Notes: generated by a model from the letters alone, not told the origin. Shown: positions 1 through 11,847, numbered from the stretch's first letter. The stretch is 64,000 nt of DNA from Sphingobium ummariense RL-3 (GCF_000447205.1 NZ_AUWY01000091.1:1-64000); one strand, 5' to 3'. Program-made: numbers and translations.

Positions 1-525
1 GGCCTGCGCCGCCTGGAGCCGTGCGCGCAGCGCGTCGATCTCGGCGGCAGAAACGGCCTCGTCGCCGTTCAGCCGCTGGACGCGGGCATAGTCGGACTGC
101 GCCAGCGTAAGCGTGCTGCGCGCGCTCGCGACGTTGGCGCGGGCCTCGGCCAGCGCGGCGAGGAACGGTCGCTGGTCGATGGTGAAGAGCAGCTGGCCCT
201 TGCCCACGATGTCACCGTCGCGGAAATGGATGGCCGTCACCTGACCCGACACGCGCGGGCGCACGTCCACCGTCTGGCTGGGCGCGAAACGGCCGACATA
301 GTCGTCCCACTGCACGACCTGCCGCATCAGCGGCGCGGAGACGCCCACGGTGACGATCGGCGAGGCCGCCGCCTCGGCGCTGGGCTGGCCGGCATATTTC
401 CACGCGACGCCGCCTACCAGCGCCAGCGCCAGCGCGGCCCAGGCGATATGCCGCCTGCGCCAGCGCCCGCCCTGCGGCTGCGCGTCGTCCTGGGTCTCGG
501 CTGGAATGGGTCCGAGCATGTTCAT
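1..525 (-). CDS. RND efflux periplasmic adaptor (HlyD/MdtA type), N-terminal part
   Basis: Membrane-fusion subunit of a tripartite RND efflux pump, anchored in the inner membrane and reaching into the periplasm. The 175 visible residues begin with a basic cytoplasmic stretch and a membrane segment (about residues 27-43). A lipoyl-type half-motif follows (VRPRVSGQVTAIHFRDGDIV, about 88-107), then the start of the alpha-hairpin (ANVASARSTLTLAQSDYARV). The gene runs off the left edge, so the C-terminus and any RND permease are outside the window. The ATG at 525 has a GGAG site upstream and overlaps the stop of the upstream small gene as ATGA, implying translational coupling. Its TetR-type promoter now lies beyond an insertion sequence. 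Class is confident; substrate unknown. Confidence 0.85.
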   Translation of the reverse strand, partial: MNMLGPIPAETQDDAQPQGGRWRRRHIAWAALALALVGGVAWKYAGQPSAEAAASPIVTVGVSAPLMRQVVQWDDYVGRFAPSQTVDVRPRVSGQVTAIHFRDGDIVGKGQLLFTIDQRPFLAALAEARANVASARSTLTLAQSDYARVQRLNGDEAVSAAEIDALRARLQAAQA

Positions 526-926
526 GCAAAACTCCGTCGTGTGAAGGTGGCGCGCGCCAGGCTGATGGCGGAGAGCAGCAGTTCGAGCTGTCCCTCGCTG
601 AAACCGGCGTCGCGAAAGGCTTTGATGGCGGAAGCGCGAACCGCGAAACCATTGTGCCAGCTTTCAACCGAGAGGCGCCGCAGCGCCTCCAGCCTCTCGC
701 TGGCCAGTCGGAAATGCGGCTGCGGCCCGAAGATCATTTCCTTGAGGCGCGACCAGCGACCGGGCGCGCGCAGCGAGCCGAGCCCGTCGGTGCGGGCCAG
801 TCGTACGACCTGCCATTCCTGGCGGGTAAAACCCGATGCGGCGGCCTTGATCCGATCCCGGACCATGGGCAAGGAAAGCCCCTCCCCAGCCGCCGGCAGC
901 GGCTGGGCAAAATCGATATAAGCCAT
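522..926 (-). CDS. hypothetical protein preceding the RND adaptor
   Basis: A 134-residue soluble protein with no signal peptide or membrane segment, and no family I recognise. It is rich in Arg, Ala and Leu and looks mostly helical. The chosen ATG at 926 has an AGGGG ribosome site about 8 nt upstream; another in-frame ATG at 932 sits too close to that site. Upstream extension in this frame meets a TGA just before position 974. Its stop overlaps the adaptor start (ATGA), so the two are one operon. It would originally have been transcribed from the TetR-operator promoter near 2840 before the insertion sequence landed between them. A role in efflux regulation or assembly is only a guess. Confidence 0.6.
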   Translation of the reverse strand: MAYIDFAQPLPAAGEGLSLPMVRDRIKAAASGFTRQEWQVVRLARTDGLGSLRAPGRWSRLKEMIFGPQPHFRLASERLEALRRLSVESWHNGFAVRASAIKAFRDAGFSEGQLELLLSAISLARATFTRRSFA

Positions 927-1100
927 GTGCATGTCCCCTTGTGCGCATCCGCTGCGGCGCCACGACACCAGCATGGGGCCGGATCACCATCCGGTCCGCA
1001 ACGGAAGAACGGCTGCGCCAAACGCCGGGCCAAGCCCGGCCGACGCAAACCGAAGACCTGAATGAAAGCGGCGCCGTTGTCCGGCTTACCGCGGGAGCGC
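927..1100. other. leader region with two perfect hairpins left of the IS
   Basis: No convincing gene. The stretch holds two perfect stem-loops: CCGGAT-CACC-ATCCGG (979-994) and GCCGGGC-CAA-GCCCGGC (1024-1040). Neither is followed by a T-run in the leftward direction, so they are not classical terminators. Before the IS inserted, this DNA joined the promoter and start codon now at 2763-2858. The last four bases, GCGC (1097-1100), are the left copy of the IS target duplication. Confidence 0.45.
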
Positions 1101-1120
1101 CCCTAGCCCGCCTTATTCAC
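1101..1120. repeat. left terminal inverted repeat of the IS
   Basis: Begins CCCTAG and ends CTTATTCAC, matching the right end (2739-2758, opposite strand) at 16 of 20 positions. The target duplication lies directly outside it. Confidence 0.8.
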
Positions 1121-1213
1121 CAAAAGTGTCCTGAAGGGTTGGCGGGAGTGGCGTAAGCCTCTGATCTGAATTAGGAACTGGGTGTCTAAGCCGAACCTGC
1201 CGCAGGGCAGAAA

Positions 1214-2584
1214 ATGCCACGGGCCACACCCGCCATGAACGATGATATCGCAAGCTCATTTGGATTCCCAGCAGTCGGCCGCAAGAAAATCACAGCTGCG
1301 TTCGACGGTGGCCGGCTTACCTCGGATGGCGGTGTTCTACTGCTTGCACAGGCCGAGCGCGCGATGGGGATTTGCCAGCGCCTGGCGGCTTGTATTGCCG
1401 ATCCGCGCGATCCAGCGCGGGTGATCCATCGCCTGGATGACATTCTGCGTGCCCGTGTGTTCGCGATTGCGTGCGGCTATGAGGATGCCGATGATCTCGA
1501 TGCTCTGCGCGACGATCCAGGCTTCCGCCTGGCGCTCGGCAAGCTGCCGGAATCGGGCGCGGGGCTGGCCAGCCAACCGACGATGAGCCGGTGGGAAAAT
1601 GCACCGACTACGCGCGAACTGGCCAGCATGATGGCCGCGATGATCGACATCTACTGCGCCAGCTATCCCGCCCCTCCGACAGCGGTCACGCTGGATATCG
1701 ACGACACGTGCGACGTCGTGCATGGCTATCAACAGCTCTCGTTCTGGAACGGGCATCATGGGGAGCGCTGCTTCCTACCGATCCATATCTACGACACCGC
1801 GACCGGCAGGCCGGTGGCCATGCTGCTGCGCACAGGCAAGACGCCTTCTGGAAAGGAGGCGGCGGGGCACATCCGACGCCTGGTGCGTCACCTGCGCCGT
1901 AATTGGCCCGATACCCACATCACTATCCGCGGCGACGGGCACTATGGTCGACCCGAGGTCATGGCCTACTGCGATGCGGCCCGCGTCGATTACGTGTTCG
2001 GCCTGCCCACCAATTCAGCGCTGCGCGCCGATCCCGCCATTGTTGCGGTCGCCGATGCCTGCGCGGTCAAGCGCGCCCAGCGTCAGTGTCCCGTCCTGCG
2101 CAACTATGCCGAGACCCGCTATGGGGCAAAGACCTGGAAGTGCCAGCGTCGCGTCGTTGCACGGATCGAGGCCAGCACGCTGGGCATGGACATCCGCTAT
2201 GTCGTCACCTCGTTGGCAACAGGATCGGCCGAGCACATCTACGACACGCTCTACTGCGCGCGTGGTCAGGCCGAGAACCTGATCAAGCGCCACAAGTCCC
2301 AGCTCGCCAGCGACCGAACCTCGTGCCGCTCGGCCAATGCCAATCAGATGCGCCTGATACTGCACACTGCCGCATACTGGCTGCTATGGCGCATCCAGCA
2401 GGCGATGCCCAGGACCGCTGCTCTGGCAAGCGCGGAGTTTACCACCTTGCGCCTGCGGCTGCTCAAGGTCGCTGCGCGCGTCGTAGAAAGTGCTAGCCGC
2501 ATCCGCATTGCCTTCGCTTCCGCCTGTCCGGATGCCGACCTGTTCCGCGCCCTCGTTCTCCGGCTGAAGCCTGCGCCGACGTAG
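1214..2584 (+). CDS. IS1380-family transposase
   Basis: DDE-type transposase of 456 residues, the usual length for IS1380 elements. The family opening is clear: FDGGRLTSDGGVLLL (about residues 30-44). The likely catalytic Asp residues lie in LDIDDTCD (about 160-167) and IRGDGHYG (about 238-245), with the Glu in ENLIKRHK. No frameshift or stop interrupts it. ATG 1214 has an AGGGCAG site 5 nt upstream; ATG 1235 is an alternative that fits the conserved start MNDDIASSFGFP. The 3' part of the element (2585-2758) is non-coding and ends in the right inverted repeat. Confidence 0.92.
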   Translation: MPRATPAMNDDIASSFGFPAVGRKKITAAFDGGRLTSDGGVLLLAQAERAMGICQRLAACIADPRDPARVIHRLDDILRARVFAIACGYEDADDLDALRDDPGFRLALGKLPESGAGLASQPTMSRWENAPTTRELASMMAAMIDIYCASYPAPPTAVTLDIDDTCDVVHGYQQLSFWNGHHGERCFLPIHIYDTATGRPVAMLLRTGKTPSGKEAAGHIRRLVRHLRRNWPDTHITIRGDGHYGRPEVMAYCDAARVDYVFGLPTNSALRADPAIVAVADACAVKRAQRQCPVLRNYAETRYGAKTWKCQRRVVARIEASTLGMDIRYVVTSLATGSAEHIYDTLYCARGQAENLIKRHKSQLASDRTSCRSANANQMRLILHTAAYWLLWRIQQAMPRTAALASAEFTTLRLRLLKVAARVVESASRIRIAFASACPDADLFRALVLRLKPAPT

Positions 2585-2738
2585 CCCATGCGGCAGCGCC
2601 GCAGAACTCCGAGCCCAGCCCTTCAACCCGAAAAGCCCATCAATCCGAATGCGGTGAAACAAACGCCAGCGATGCCGGTCGTCCGCGCAATACAGCCAGC
2701 CGCAGCAAATGCCCAGAGCGGGCCCGAAACCGAGCGTC

Positions 2739-2758
2739 GTGAATAAGAGAGGCTAGAG
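2739..2758. repeat. right terminal inverted repeat of the IS
   Basis: GTGAATAAGAGAGGCTAGAG; its reverse complement matches the left end at 16 of 20 positions. The right copy of the GCGC duplication follows at 2759-2762. Confidence 0.8.
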
Positions 2759-2785
2759 GCGCGTGCTCAGTGAATGTGCCTGCAT
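2759..2785 (-). pseudogene. start of an ORF cut by the IS insertion
   Basis: On the minus strand a strong ribosome site (GGAGGAGG, 2798-2791) precedes ATG at 2785, which reads M-Q-A-H-S-L-S-T-R before the target duplication. Removing the IS and one GCGC copy in silico keeps this frame open into the sequence left of the IS for about 130 codons. That extension is rich in Cys, Trp and Arg and overlaps the next gene out of frame, so it may not be a real protein. Either a small gene was broken, or this was a leader ORF of the efflux transcript. Confidence 0.4.
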
Positions 2786-2819
2786 GCGACCTCCTCCGGG
2801 ACTTGCCCCTCCGAGTTCA

Positions 2820-2858
2820 ATACCAATCGGTATATAATGCGCTGCAGCAACGCGTCAA
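2820..2858 (-). promoter_or_regulatory. leftward sigma-70 promoter with overlapping TetR operator
   Basis: Reading leftward, TTGACG (2858-2853) and TATATA (2836-2831) are separated by 16 bp. The near-palindrome ATACCAATCGGTAT (2820-2833) overlaps the -10 element. Nearly the same sequence, ATACCGATCGGTAT, sits at the start of the tetR gene, so both are probable sites for that repressor. The promoter points at the RND operon but is now blocked from it by the IS. Confidence 0.65.
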
Positions 2859-2930
2859 CCGTATTTCTGTACCGAAAAGTAAAAAATTTCAGAAAAGTCG
2901 CGCAGGCCGCACTGTGTTGAGAACGGGGAA

Positions 2931-3527
2931 TTATTTGCTGGGCCACATCTGAAGCGTGGTCTCAACCAGTTGCTGCAGATGCTCCGCACTCGCTCCGGTG
3001 CCAGCCTGAACCCCCATCCCCTGCATCACTGCGGTGAGATAGGAGGCCAGCGCCTTGGGATCGATATGCGTCGGCAGGTCGCCTTCTTCGCGCGCGCGTT
3101 CAAAGCGTTCGACCAGCGCGCTGTGAGAGGACGCCTGGCGCGCTACCACCTCATGCTTGATCGAATCGGCCTGCGTCGTGCAGGCGACCATACTGATGAC
3201 GCCCAGGCAGGCGCGCGGATCGCCGCCGCCGGTCTGGATCGCCAACGTACCGCGCAACAGCCGCTCCGCCACCGCGCGCGCTGTCGGCTCCTGCAGCGCG
3301 GAACGCATATAGCAGAGCTTGTCCCGCTCATAGAGGTCCAACGCTTTGCGAAACAGGGCTTCCTTGTTGCCGAAACAGGCATAGAGGCTGGGCTTGGTGA
3401 TGCCCATCGCCTCGGTGAGCTCAGTGAGCGACGCGCCCTCATAACCGCGTTCCCAGAAGACCTGGAGCGCCGCCGACAGGGCTTGCTCGGGATCAAACTC
3501 CCGCGGACGCCCTCTCACCTGTTGCAT
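2931..3527 (-). CDS. TetR/AcrR-family repressor
   Basis: A 198-residue one-component repressor. The N-terminal HTH is typical: FDPEQALSAALQVFWERGYE, then ASLTELTEAMGITKPSLYA and FGNKEALFRKAL (residues about 10-60). The divergent ligand-binding domain follows. ATG 3527 (MQQVRGRPRE) has a GGAA site upstream. An in-frame ATG at 3539 lies inside the palindromic operator ATACCGATCGGTAT, so the downstream start is preferred. Operator copies at its own promoter and before the RND operon suggest it represses itself and the pump until a ligand binds. The inducer cannot be read from sequence. Confidence 0.85.
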   Translation of the reverse strand: MQQVRGRPREFDPEQALSAALQVFWERGYEGASLTELTEAMGITKPSLYACFGNKEALFRKALDLYERDKLCYMRSALQEPTARAVAERLLRGTLAIQTGGGDPRACLGVISMVACTTQADSIKHEVVARQASSHSALVERFERAREEGDLPTHIDPKALASYLTAVMQGMGVQAGTGASAEHLQQLVETTLQMWPSK

Positions 3528-3537
3528 CGTGATTTCC

Positions 3538-3551
3538 ATACCGATCGGTAT
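3538..3551. promoter_or_regulatory. perfect palindromic operator at the tetR promoter
   Basis: ATACCGATCGGTAT is a perfect 14-bp palindrome just upstream of tetR. It overlaps a TATATA -10 element that has TGGACG 17 bp further upstream. It differs by one base from the site at 2820-2833, which supports autoregulation and co-regulation of the efflux operon. Confidence 0.65.
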
Positions 3552-3676
3552 ATAGTGATACGCGCATGGCACGTCCAGTCGCGATTGCCAACTAACATAA
3601 TGACACGCGTCGCCTGGAGTTCCGGCAGAGCCAAGACGGGTATTATGTCGGCCTGTCGGTCTGACGAACAGTCAAG

Positions 3677-3693
3677 GTGCTCCTGTGGAGCAC
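3677..3693 (-). terminator. hairpin downstream of ligI
   Basis: GTGCTCC-TGT-GGAGCAC forms a perfect 7-bp stem 12 bp beyond the ligI stop. No T-run follows, so termination is plausible but not certain. The rest of the 3573-3704 gap shows nothing else I can name. Confidence 0.4.
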
Positions 3694-3704
3694 TTCGCGC
3701 CGCA

Positions 3705-5617
<1,913 letters not shown>

Positions 5618-5625
<8 letters not shown>

Positions 5626-6292
5626 ATTTGAGGCCCTCCCGCTCAAGACGCTCGCGCATCTGATACATGTCGAGGCCGAGAACGCCCTGCGCCAGCAACT
5701 CCCGCTTCTCCGCCTCCTTCGCCTCGCGCGCCTGCGCAGCCACCAGCACGTCGGCGGCCTTGTCGCGCGGCACGACGCAGACGCCGTCGTCGTCGGCCAC
5801 GATCACGTCGCCCGGGTTGACCAGCGCATTGGCGCAGACCACCGGCACATTGACCGAACCCAGCGTGTTCTTGACCGTGCCCTGTGCACAGATCGCTTTG
5901 GACCAGACCGGGAACGCCATTTCGGTAAGGTCGCGCACGTCACGCACCCCTGCATCGATGATAAGGCCCCTGCACCCCCGCGCCTGCGCGCTGGTCGCGA
6001 GGAGATCGCCGAAATAGCCATCTTCGCAGGGGCTGGTCGGCGCAAGCAGCAAGACGTCCCCCGCCTTCAGCTGTTCGATGGCGACATGCACCATCCAGTT
6101 GTCGCCGGGCGCTGCACTGATCGTCACCGCAGAGCCGGCGATGCGCGCGCCGCTATAGATCGGCCGCATGTAGCTTGCGAGCAATCCGGTGCGGCCCTGC
6201 GCTTCGTGGACGGTTGCGACACCGCATTGGGCCAGTCCGTCGATCACGTCCGGGCCGGCGCGCTCGATATTCTGAACGACGATACCACTCAT
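5618..6292 (-). CDS. ligK: 4-carboxy-4-hydroxy-2-oxoadipate aldolase LigK
   Basis: Last step of the pathway: cleaves CHA to pyruvate and oxaloacetate. The protein is 224 residues with the RraA-like class II aldolase fold. Landmarks are [13 protein letters not shown] near residue 27, [31 protein letters not shown] near 100-120, the GVRDVRDL metal/substrate motif after it, and [17 protein letters not shown] near 160. ATG 6292 has GAGGAG 8 nt upstream; a longer frame into the regulator gene has no support. It is the first gene of the leftward operon, divergent from the LysR-type regulator 67 bp away. Confidence 0.92.
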
Positions 6293-6359
6293 GCGATGCA
6301 CTCCTCTTTGCCCCCGAGATGGCGGAGGTCGACGCCCGACGGAAAGAGAAGTTTGGAAA

Positions 6360-7553
6360 ATGCAATTGGATTTGGCTAAATGTGACCAGATGGACATCTG
6401 GGCGCTCAACCTTCGCCACCTGCATGCCGTGGAACGAATTGCCTCACTGGGAACGGTGAACGCCGCCGCGACCGCCGTCAATCTCAGCCAGCCGGCGATA
6501 ACGCAGGCGTTAAGCCGGCTGGAAGACCTTCTTGGCTTACCGCTGTTCGAACGTCGCCATGACGGCATGATCCCGACCGATGCGGGGGATATTCTCGCGC
6601 CGCGCGTCGCTGCGGCGTTGACCCATATACGCAGCCCGCACGTTACCATGTCGCGCATGCGCGCCATGCTGGCCGTCGCCGAAACCGGCAGCTACACCCG
6701 CGCCAGCCAGGCCACCGGCCTTTCGGTGCCGTCCATTCACCGCGCCGTCAGCGATCTGGCCCTCGCCCTCCGGCGGACGCTGGTTGCGAGGCGGGGAAAG
6801 GTCGCCATCACGACCGAAGCCGGCAATCAGCTTGCGCGCGAATTTCGGCTGGCTCAAGTGGAACTGGAAGCCGGGCTGTCCGAAGTGATGGCGCTTCGCG
6901 GGTACGAAACACGGCGCATCGCCATCGGCGCCATGCCGCTGTCGCGCGCGCACATCCTGCCTGCCGCCGTCGCCCGCTTCCTCGCTCGCAGGCCGCAGGT
7001 GCGGCTGACCATCGTCGAGGGATCGCGCGCGGAACTGGTCGAGCCGTTGCGCAACGGCTTGATCGACGTCATGGTCGGCGCCCTGCGGGAACCGCTCATG
7101 GAACCGGATCTGGCTCAGCATCGCCTGTTTGACGATGTTCCAGCATTCTATGCACGCCATGATCATCCATTGGCAGGCGCCGTGCCGAGCGGCGCCGAAA
7201 TGGCCCGTTTTCCCTTCACCCTCGCCCCTCGCGGCACGCCGCTGCGGGACAGTTTCGAAGGCTATTTCACCGAGCTCGGCCTGCCCCTGCCGTCCGTACC
7301 GATCGAATCGGGATCAGTCATGATGATCCGGCAGGTGCTGATGGGCACCGACTTCATCACCCTGCTTTCGCCCGATCAGGTATCCGTGGAGGTCGAGGCG
7401 AAGTGGCTGCGGCCGCTTGCCCGCCTGCCCGAACGTTTTGCGCGGACCATCGGCATGACGACGCGTGCCTCGCTGTTGCCAACTCAGGTCCAATCGGAAT
7501 TTTTCGCAGATCTGGAAGCGGCCGCCAGCGATTGCGGCGCTGTTCAGAATTAG
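6360..7553 (+). CDS. LysR-type regulator with two tandem HTH domains
   Basis: Probable regulator of the lig genes, divergent from ligK and upstream of the ligJABC operon. At 397 residues it is about 100 longer than a normal LysR protein because two LysR-type HTH units stand in a row. HTH1 (about residues 15-75) has [20 protein letters not shown] and [19 protein letters not shown]2 (about 100-160) has [20 protein letters not shown] and [16 protein letters not shown]. The effector domain follows from about 185 ([16 protein letters not shown]). ATG 6360 was chosen from the spacing to ligK; ATG 6390 is possible. The co-inducer in related systems is a pathway intermediate; here it is unknown. Confidence 0.85.
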   Translation: MQLDLAKCDQMDIWALNLRHLHAVERIASLGTVNAAATAVNLSQPAITQALSRLEDLLGLPLFERRHDGMIPTDAGDILAPRVAAALTHIRSPHVTMSRMRAMLAVAETGSYTRASQATGLSVPSIHRAVSDLALALRRTLVARRGKVAITTEAGNQLAREFRLAQVELEAGLSEVMALRGYETRRIAIGAMPLSRAHILPAAVARFLARRPQVRLTIVEGSRAELVEPLRNGLIDVMVGALREPLMEPDLAQHRLFDDVPAFYARHDHPLAGAVPSGAEMARFPFTLAPRGTPLRDSFEGYFTELGLPLPSVPIESGSVMMIRQVLMGTDFITLLSPDQVSVEVEAKWLRPLARLPERFARTIGMTTRASLLPTQVQSEFFADLEAAASDCGAVQN

Positions 7554-7620
7554 CGCAGCCTTATCGTCTTTCACCAGTTCCGATTTGATGGGGGAAGCCC
7601 ACCCCCGCACCTAGGGCCGG

Positions 7621-8478
7621 ATGACAGGAACCATCGCCCTGATCGGCTTCGGCGAGGCCGGATCCACATTTGCCAGCGCCGCGCAATGGGCGGCGCGGGC
7701 CGCTGCCTATGATGTTGCGGCAGAGCGTGGACCTGTGATCGCGCAGTTGGGTGTGACACCATGCGACAGCGCTGGGCAGGCCGTCTCTGGCGCATCCCTC
7801 ATCCTGTCGCTGGTCACGGCAGACCAGGCGCTGGACGTCGCCCGGCAATGCGCCGGTCTTATCGCTCCCGACGCCATATTCTGCGACATGAACTCGGTCG
7901 CTCCAGGTACCAAACGGGAAGCCGCGCGCTACTTTGTCGATGCCGGAGCGCGCTATGTTGACGTGGCTGTGATGGCGCCGGTCAATCCTGCCCGCATGGC
8001 GGTGCCGCTTGCCATTGCCGGGCCGGATGCGGCCGACGCAGACCGGCTATTGCAGTATGCAGGCTTTACCAGAACCGAAATCGTCGGCGACGCCATCGGC
8101 CGCGCTTCCGCGATCAAGCTCGTGCGCTCGGTTATGGTGAAGGGACTGGAAGCGCTTACTGCCGAGATGATGCTGGCTGCGTATGCGGAAGATGTGGCCG
8201 ACGCCGTGCTGGCATCGCTCGATGCCAGCGAGAAGACGATAAGCTGGACAGAGCGCGCCGACTATAATCTCGACCGTATGCTGGTTCACGGTCGACGCCG
8301 CGCCGCCGAAATGGCGGAAGCGGCACGGATGCTCCGCGATCTGGGTATCACGCCGCTGATGACGGACGGCACCGTCCGCCGCCAACAGGTGTTGGGGGAC
8401 CTCTCCATCCATCCGCCGCCGGACGGCCTCCCTGCGAAGCTGGCCGCCATCAACGCCTTATCCAGGGAAGAAAGCTGA
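7621..8478 (+). CDS. NAD(P)-binding 6PGDH-like oxidoreductase with DUF1932-type C-terminus
   Basis: A 285-residue protein with an N-terminal Rossmann fold (TIALIGFGEAGSTFA, residues 3-17) like 3-hydroxyisobutyrate or 6-phosphogluconate dehydrogenases. The segment CDMNSVAPGTKREAARYF near residue 90 and KLVRSVMVKGLEALTAEMM near 165-185 resemble the substrate loop and helix of that superfamily. The C-terminal part is DUF1932-like. It starts 67 bp after the regulator and ends 3 bp before ligJ, so it is co-transcribed with the ring-cleavage genes. No step of the known pathway needs it, so it may handle a side product or a related substrate. Confidence 0.75.
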   Translation: MTGTIALIGFGEAGSTFASAAQWAARAAAYDVAAERGPVIAQLGVTPCDSAGQAVSGASLILSLVTADQALDVARQCAGLIAPDAIFCDMNSVAPGTKREAARYFVDAGARYVDVAVMAPVNPARMAVPLAIAGPDAADADRLLQYAGFTRTEIVGDAIGRASAIKLVRSVMVKGLEALTAEMMLAAYAEDVADAVLASLDASEKTISWTERADYNLDRMLVHGRRRAAEMAEAARMLRDLGITPLMTDGTVRRQQVLGDLSIHPPPDGLPAKLAAINALSREES

Positions 8479-8481
8479 GCC

Positions 8482-9503
8482 ATGTCGCTCGTCATAGACT
8501 GTCACGGTCACTACACCGTCCTGCCCAAGGCTCATGACGCCTGGCGCGAAGCCCAGATCGCCGCCTTCAAGGCCGGCGAGCCGATCCCTCCCTATCCGGA
8601 CATCCCCGACGAGGACATCCGCGAGACGATCGAGCAGAACCAGCTCAGGCTCATCAAGGAACGCGGCGCGGACCTCACCATCTTCTCCCCCCGCGCGTCC
8701 GCCATGGCGCATCATGTCGGCGACCAGGCGATTTCGGAAGCATGGGCGTTCCATTGCAACAACCTGATCGCGCGAGTGGTGCAGATGTTTCCCGATACTT
8801 TCGCGGGCGTATGCATGCTGCCGCAATCGCCCCGGGCGGACCTGACGGCGTCCGTCAGGGAACTGCGCCGCTGCGTAGAGGAACTGGGCTTCGTCGGCTG
8901 CAATCTCAATCCCGATCCGGGCGGCGGTCATTTCGAGCATCCCCCGCTGACCGACGAATATTGGTTCCCGATCTATGAAGCCATGTCGGAACTCGACGTG
9001 CCGGCGATGATCCACGTCTCGGGATCGTGCAACCCGGCGATGCACGCCACCGGCGGCTTCTACATCGCGGCAGACACCGTGGCCTTCATGCAGCTGATGC
9101 AGGGCGATCTGTTCGCGAAATTCCCCCGCCTCCGCTTCATCATTCCCCATGGCGGCGGCGCGGTGCCCTATCATTGGGGGCGCTATCGCGGACTGGCCGA
9201 TATGCTGAAGAAGCCCAGCCTCGACGACTACATCATGAACAACGTCTTCTTCGACACCTGCGTCTATCATCAGCCGGGGATCAACCTGCTGGCCGATGTG
9301 ATCGACAACAAGAACATATTGTTCGGTTCGGAGATGGTCGGCGCCGTGCGTGGCATCGATCCGATGACGGGCCATTATTTCGACGACACCAAACGCTACA
9401 TCGACGCACTCGACATCAGCGATGCGGAGCGTCACGCCATCTTCGAAGGCAATACGCGCAAGGTGTTTCCGCGTTTGGACGCCATTCTCAAGGAACGTGG
9501 ACT

Positions 9504-9507
<4 letters not shown>
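8482..9507 (+). CDS. ligJ: 4-oxalomesaconate hydratase LigJ
   Basis: Adds water to the oxalomesaconate enol/keto form to give 4-carboxy-4-hydroxy-2-oxoadipate. It is 341 residues with an amidohydrolase-superfamily barrel, carrying VIDCHGHYTVLP near residue 4 (the HxH-type metal site). Further landmarks are LTIFSPRASAMAHHVG, GFVGCNLNPDPGGGHF, PAMIHVSGSCNPAMHATG, FIIPHGGGAVPYHWGR and NILFGSEMVGAVRGIDP. It follows the DUF1932 gene by 3 bp. Its TGA overlaps the GTG start of ligA, indicating coupled translation. The family assignment is strong because length, motifs and neighbours all agree. Confidence 0.93.
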
Positions 9508-10863
<1,356 letters not shown>

Positions 10864-10890
10864 AATAATAGTAATTCCAAGGAGAATATC

Positions 10891-11847
10891 ATGCGCATTG
10901 CCCTCGTTGGTGCGGGTGCTTTCGGTGAGAAGCATCTCGACGGCCTCAAGAATATCGACGGGGTTGAAATCGCCTCGGTCATCAGCCGCTCGGCGGAACA
11001 GGCGGCGGATGTCGCCGCCAGATATGGCGCGCCGCACTCCGGCACCGATCTTTCCGAAGCGCTCGCCCTGCCCGACGTCGATGCGGTGATCCTCTGCACG
11101 CCCACCCAGATGCACGCCGCGCAAGCCATCGCCTGCATGGACGCGGGCAAGCATGTCCAGGTGGAAATCCCGCTGTCGGACAGCTGGGCCGATGCGGAAG
11201 CGGTCGTGGCCAAGCAGAAGGAGACGGGGCTGGTCTGCATGGTCGGGCATACCCGGCGCTTCAATCCCTCGCACCAATATGTGCACAATAAGATCGCTGC
11301 AGGCGAACTGACCTTGCAGCAGCTCGACGTGCAGACCTATTTCTTCCGCCGGAAGAACATCAATGCCAAGGGCCAGCCCCGTTCGTGGACCGACCATTTG
11401 CTGTGGCACCACGCCGCGCATACGATCGATCTGTTCGCCTACCAGTCCGGCAGGATCGTGGCCGCCAATGTGCTGCAAGGCCCCAAGCATCCGGACCTGG
11501 GCATCGCGATGGACATGTCGATCCAGCTGAAGGCGGAAACTGGCGCGATCTGCACGCTCTCATTGTCGTTCAACAATGACGGCCCGCTTGGCACCTTCTT
11601 CCGCTATATCAGCGACAATGGCACCTATATTGCCCGTTACGACGACCTAGTGAACGGGAAGGAAGAACCCATCGACCTGACAGGCGTGGCCGTATCGAAC
11701 AACGGCATCGAATTGCAGGACCGCGAATTCATCGCTGCCATCCGCGAAGGCCGCGAGCCGAACTCCTCCGTGGGGCAGGTGCTCGATTGCTACCGGGTGA
11801 TCGGCGAACTCGCCGCCAGCCTTGAAGCACAGGACGGCTGGTCCTGA
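10891..11847 (+). CDS. ligC: 4-carboxy-2-hydroxymuconate-6-semialdehyde dehydrogenase LigC
   Basis: NADP-dependent oxidation of the ring-cleavage product (as its hemiacetal) to 2-pyrone-4,6-dicarboxylate. The protein is 318 residues in the GFO/IDH/MocA family. The N-terminal Rossmann motif is ALVGAGAFGEKHLDGL (residues 4-19), followed by ILCTPTQMHAAQAIACMDAG, the HVQVEIPLSD strand, and the C-terminal mixed sheet domain (TDHLLWHHAAHTIDLF). A good AAGGAGA site precedes ATG 10891, after a 27-bp gap from ligB. Its TGA overlaps the start of the aldo/keto reductase gene (TGATG), so the operon continues. Confidence 0.92.
   Translation: MRIALVGAGAFGEKHLDGLKNIDGVEIASVISRSAEQAADVAARYGAPHSGTDLSEALALPDVDAVILCTPTQMHAAQAIACMDAGKHVQVEIPLSDSWADAEAVVAKQKETGLVCMVGHTRRFNPSHQYVHNKIAAGELTLQQLDVQTYFFRRKNINAKGQPRSWTDHLLWHHAAHTIDLFAYQSGRIVAANVLQGPKHPDLGIAMDMSIQLKAETGAICTLSLSFNNDGPLGTFFRYISDNGTYIARYDDLVNGKEEPIDLTGVAVSNNGIELQDREFIAAIREGREPNSSVGQVLDCYRVIGELAASLEAQDGWS

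Larger units (their letters stand above)
1101..2758 (+). mobile_element. complete IS1380-family insertion sequence (1,658 bp)
   Basis: The element carries one transposase gene and imperfect terminal inverted repeats of 20 bp. The left end is CCCTAGCCCGCCTTATTCAC (1101-1120); the right end, reverse-complemented, is CTCTAGCCTCTCTTATTCAC (2758-2739). They match at 16 of 20 positions. A 4-bp direct repeat, GCGC, flanks it (1097-1100 and 2759-2762), the duplication size known for this family. Intact ends, an intact transposase and a surviving duplication suggest a fairly recent insertion. It separates a TetR-operator promoter from the RND efflux operon. GCGC is palindromic and common in this DNA, so the exact duplication is slightly uncertain. 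Confidence 0.85.

Noticed and set aside
734..1048. An open frame left of the IS that would continue the truncated ATG at 2785
   Set aside because: Its composition (many Cys, Trp, Arg) and its out-of-frame overlap with the coupled small gene suggest it is not a real protein, although the start signals are real.
1235..1235. Alternative transposase start at ATG 1235
   Set aside because: ATG 1214 has a better-spaced ribosome site; the difference of seven residues does not change the call.
6293..6667. Extension of ligK upstream into the regulator region
   Set aside because: The extension runs antisense through the regulator gene, lacks a ribosome site and has no counterpart in LigK proteins.
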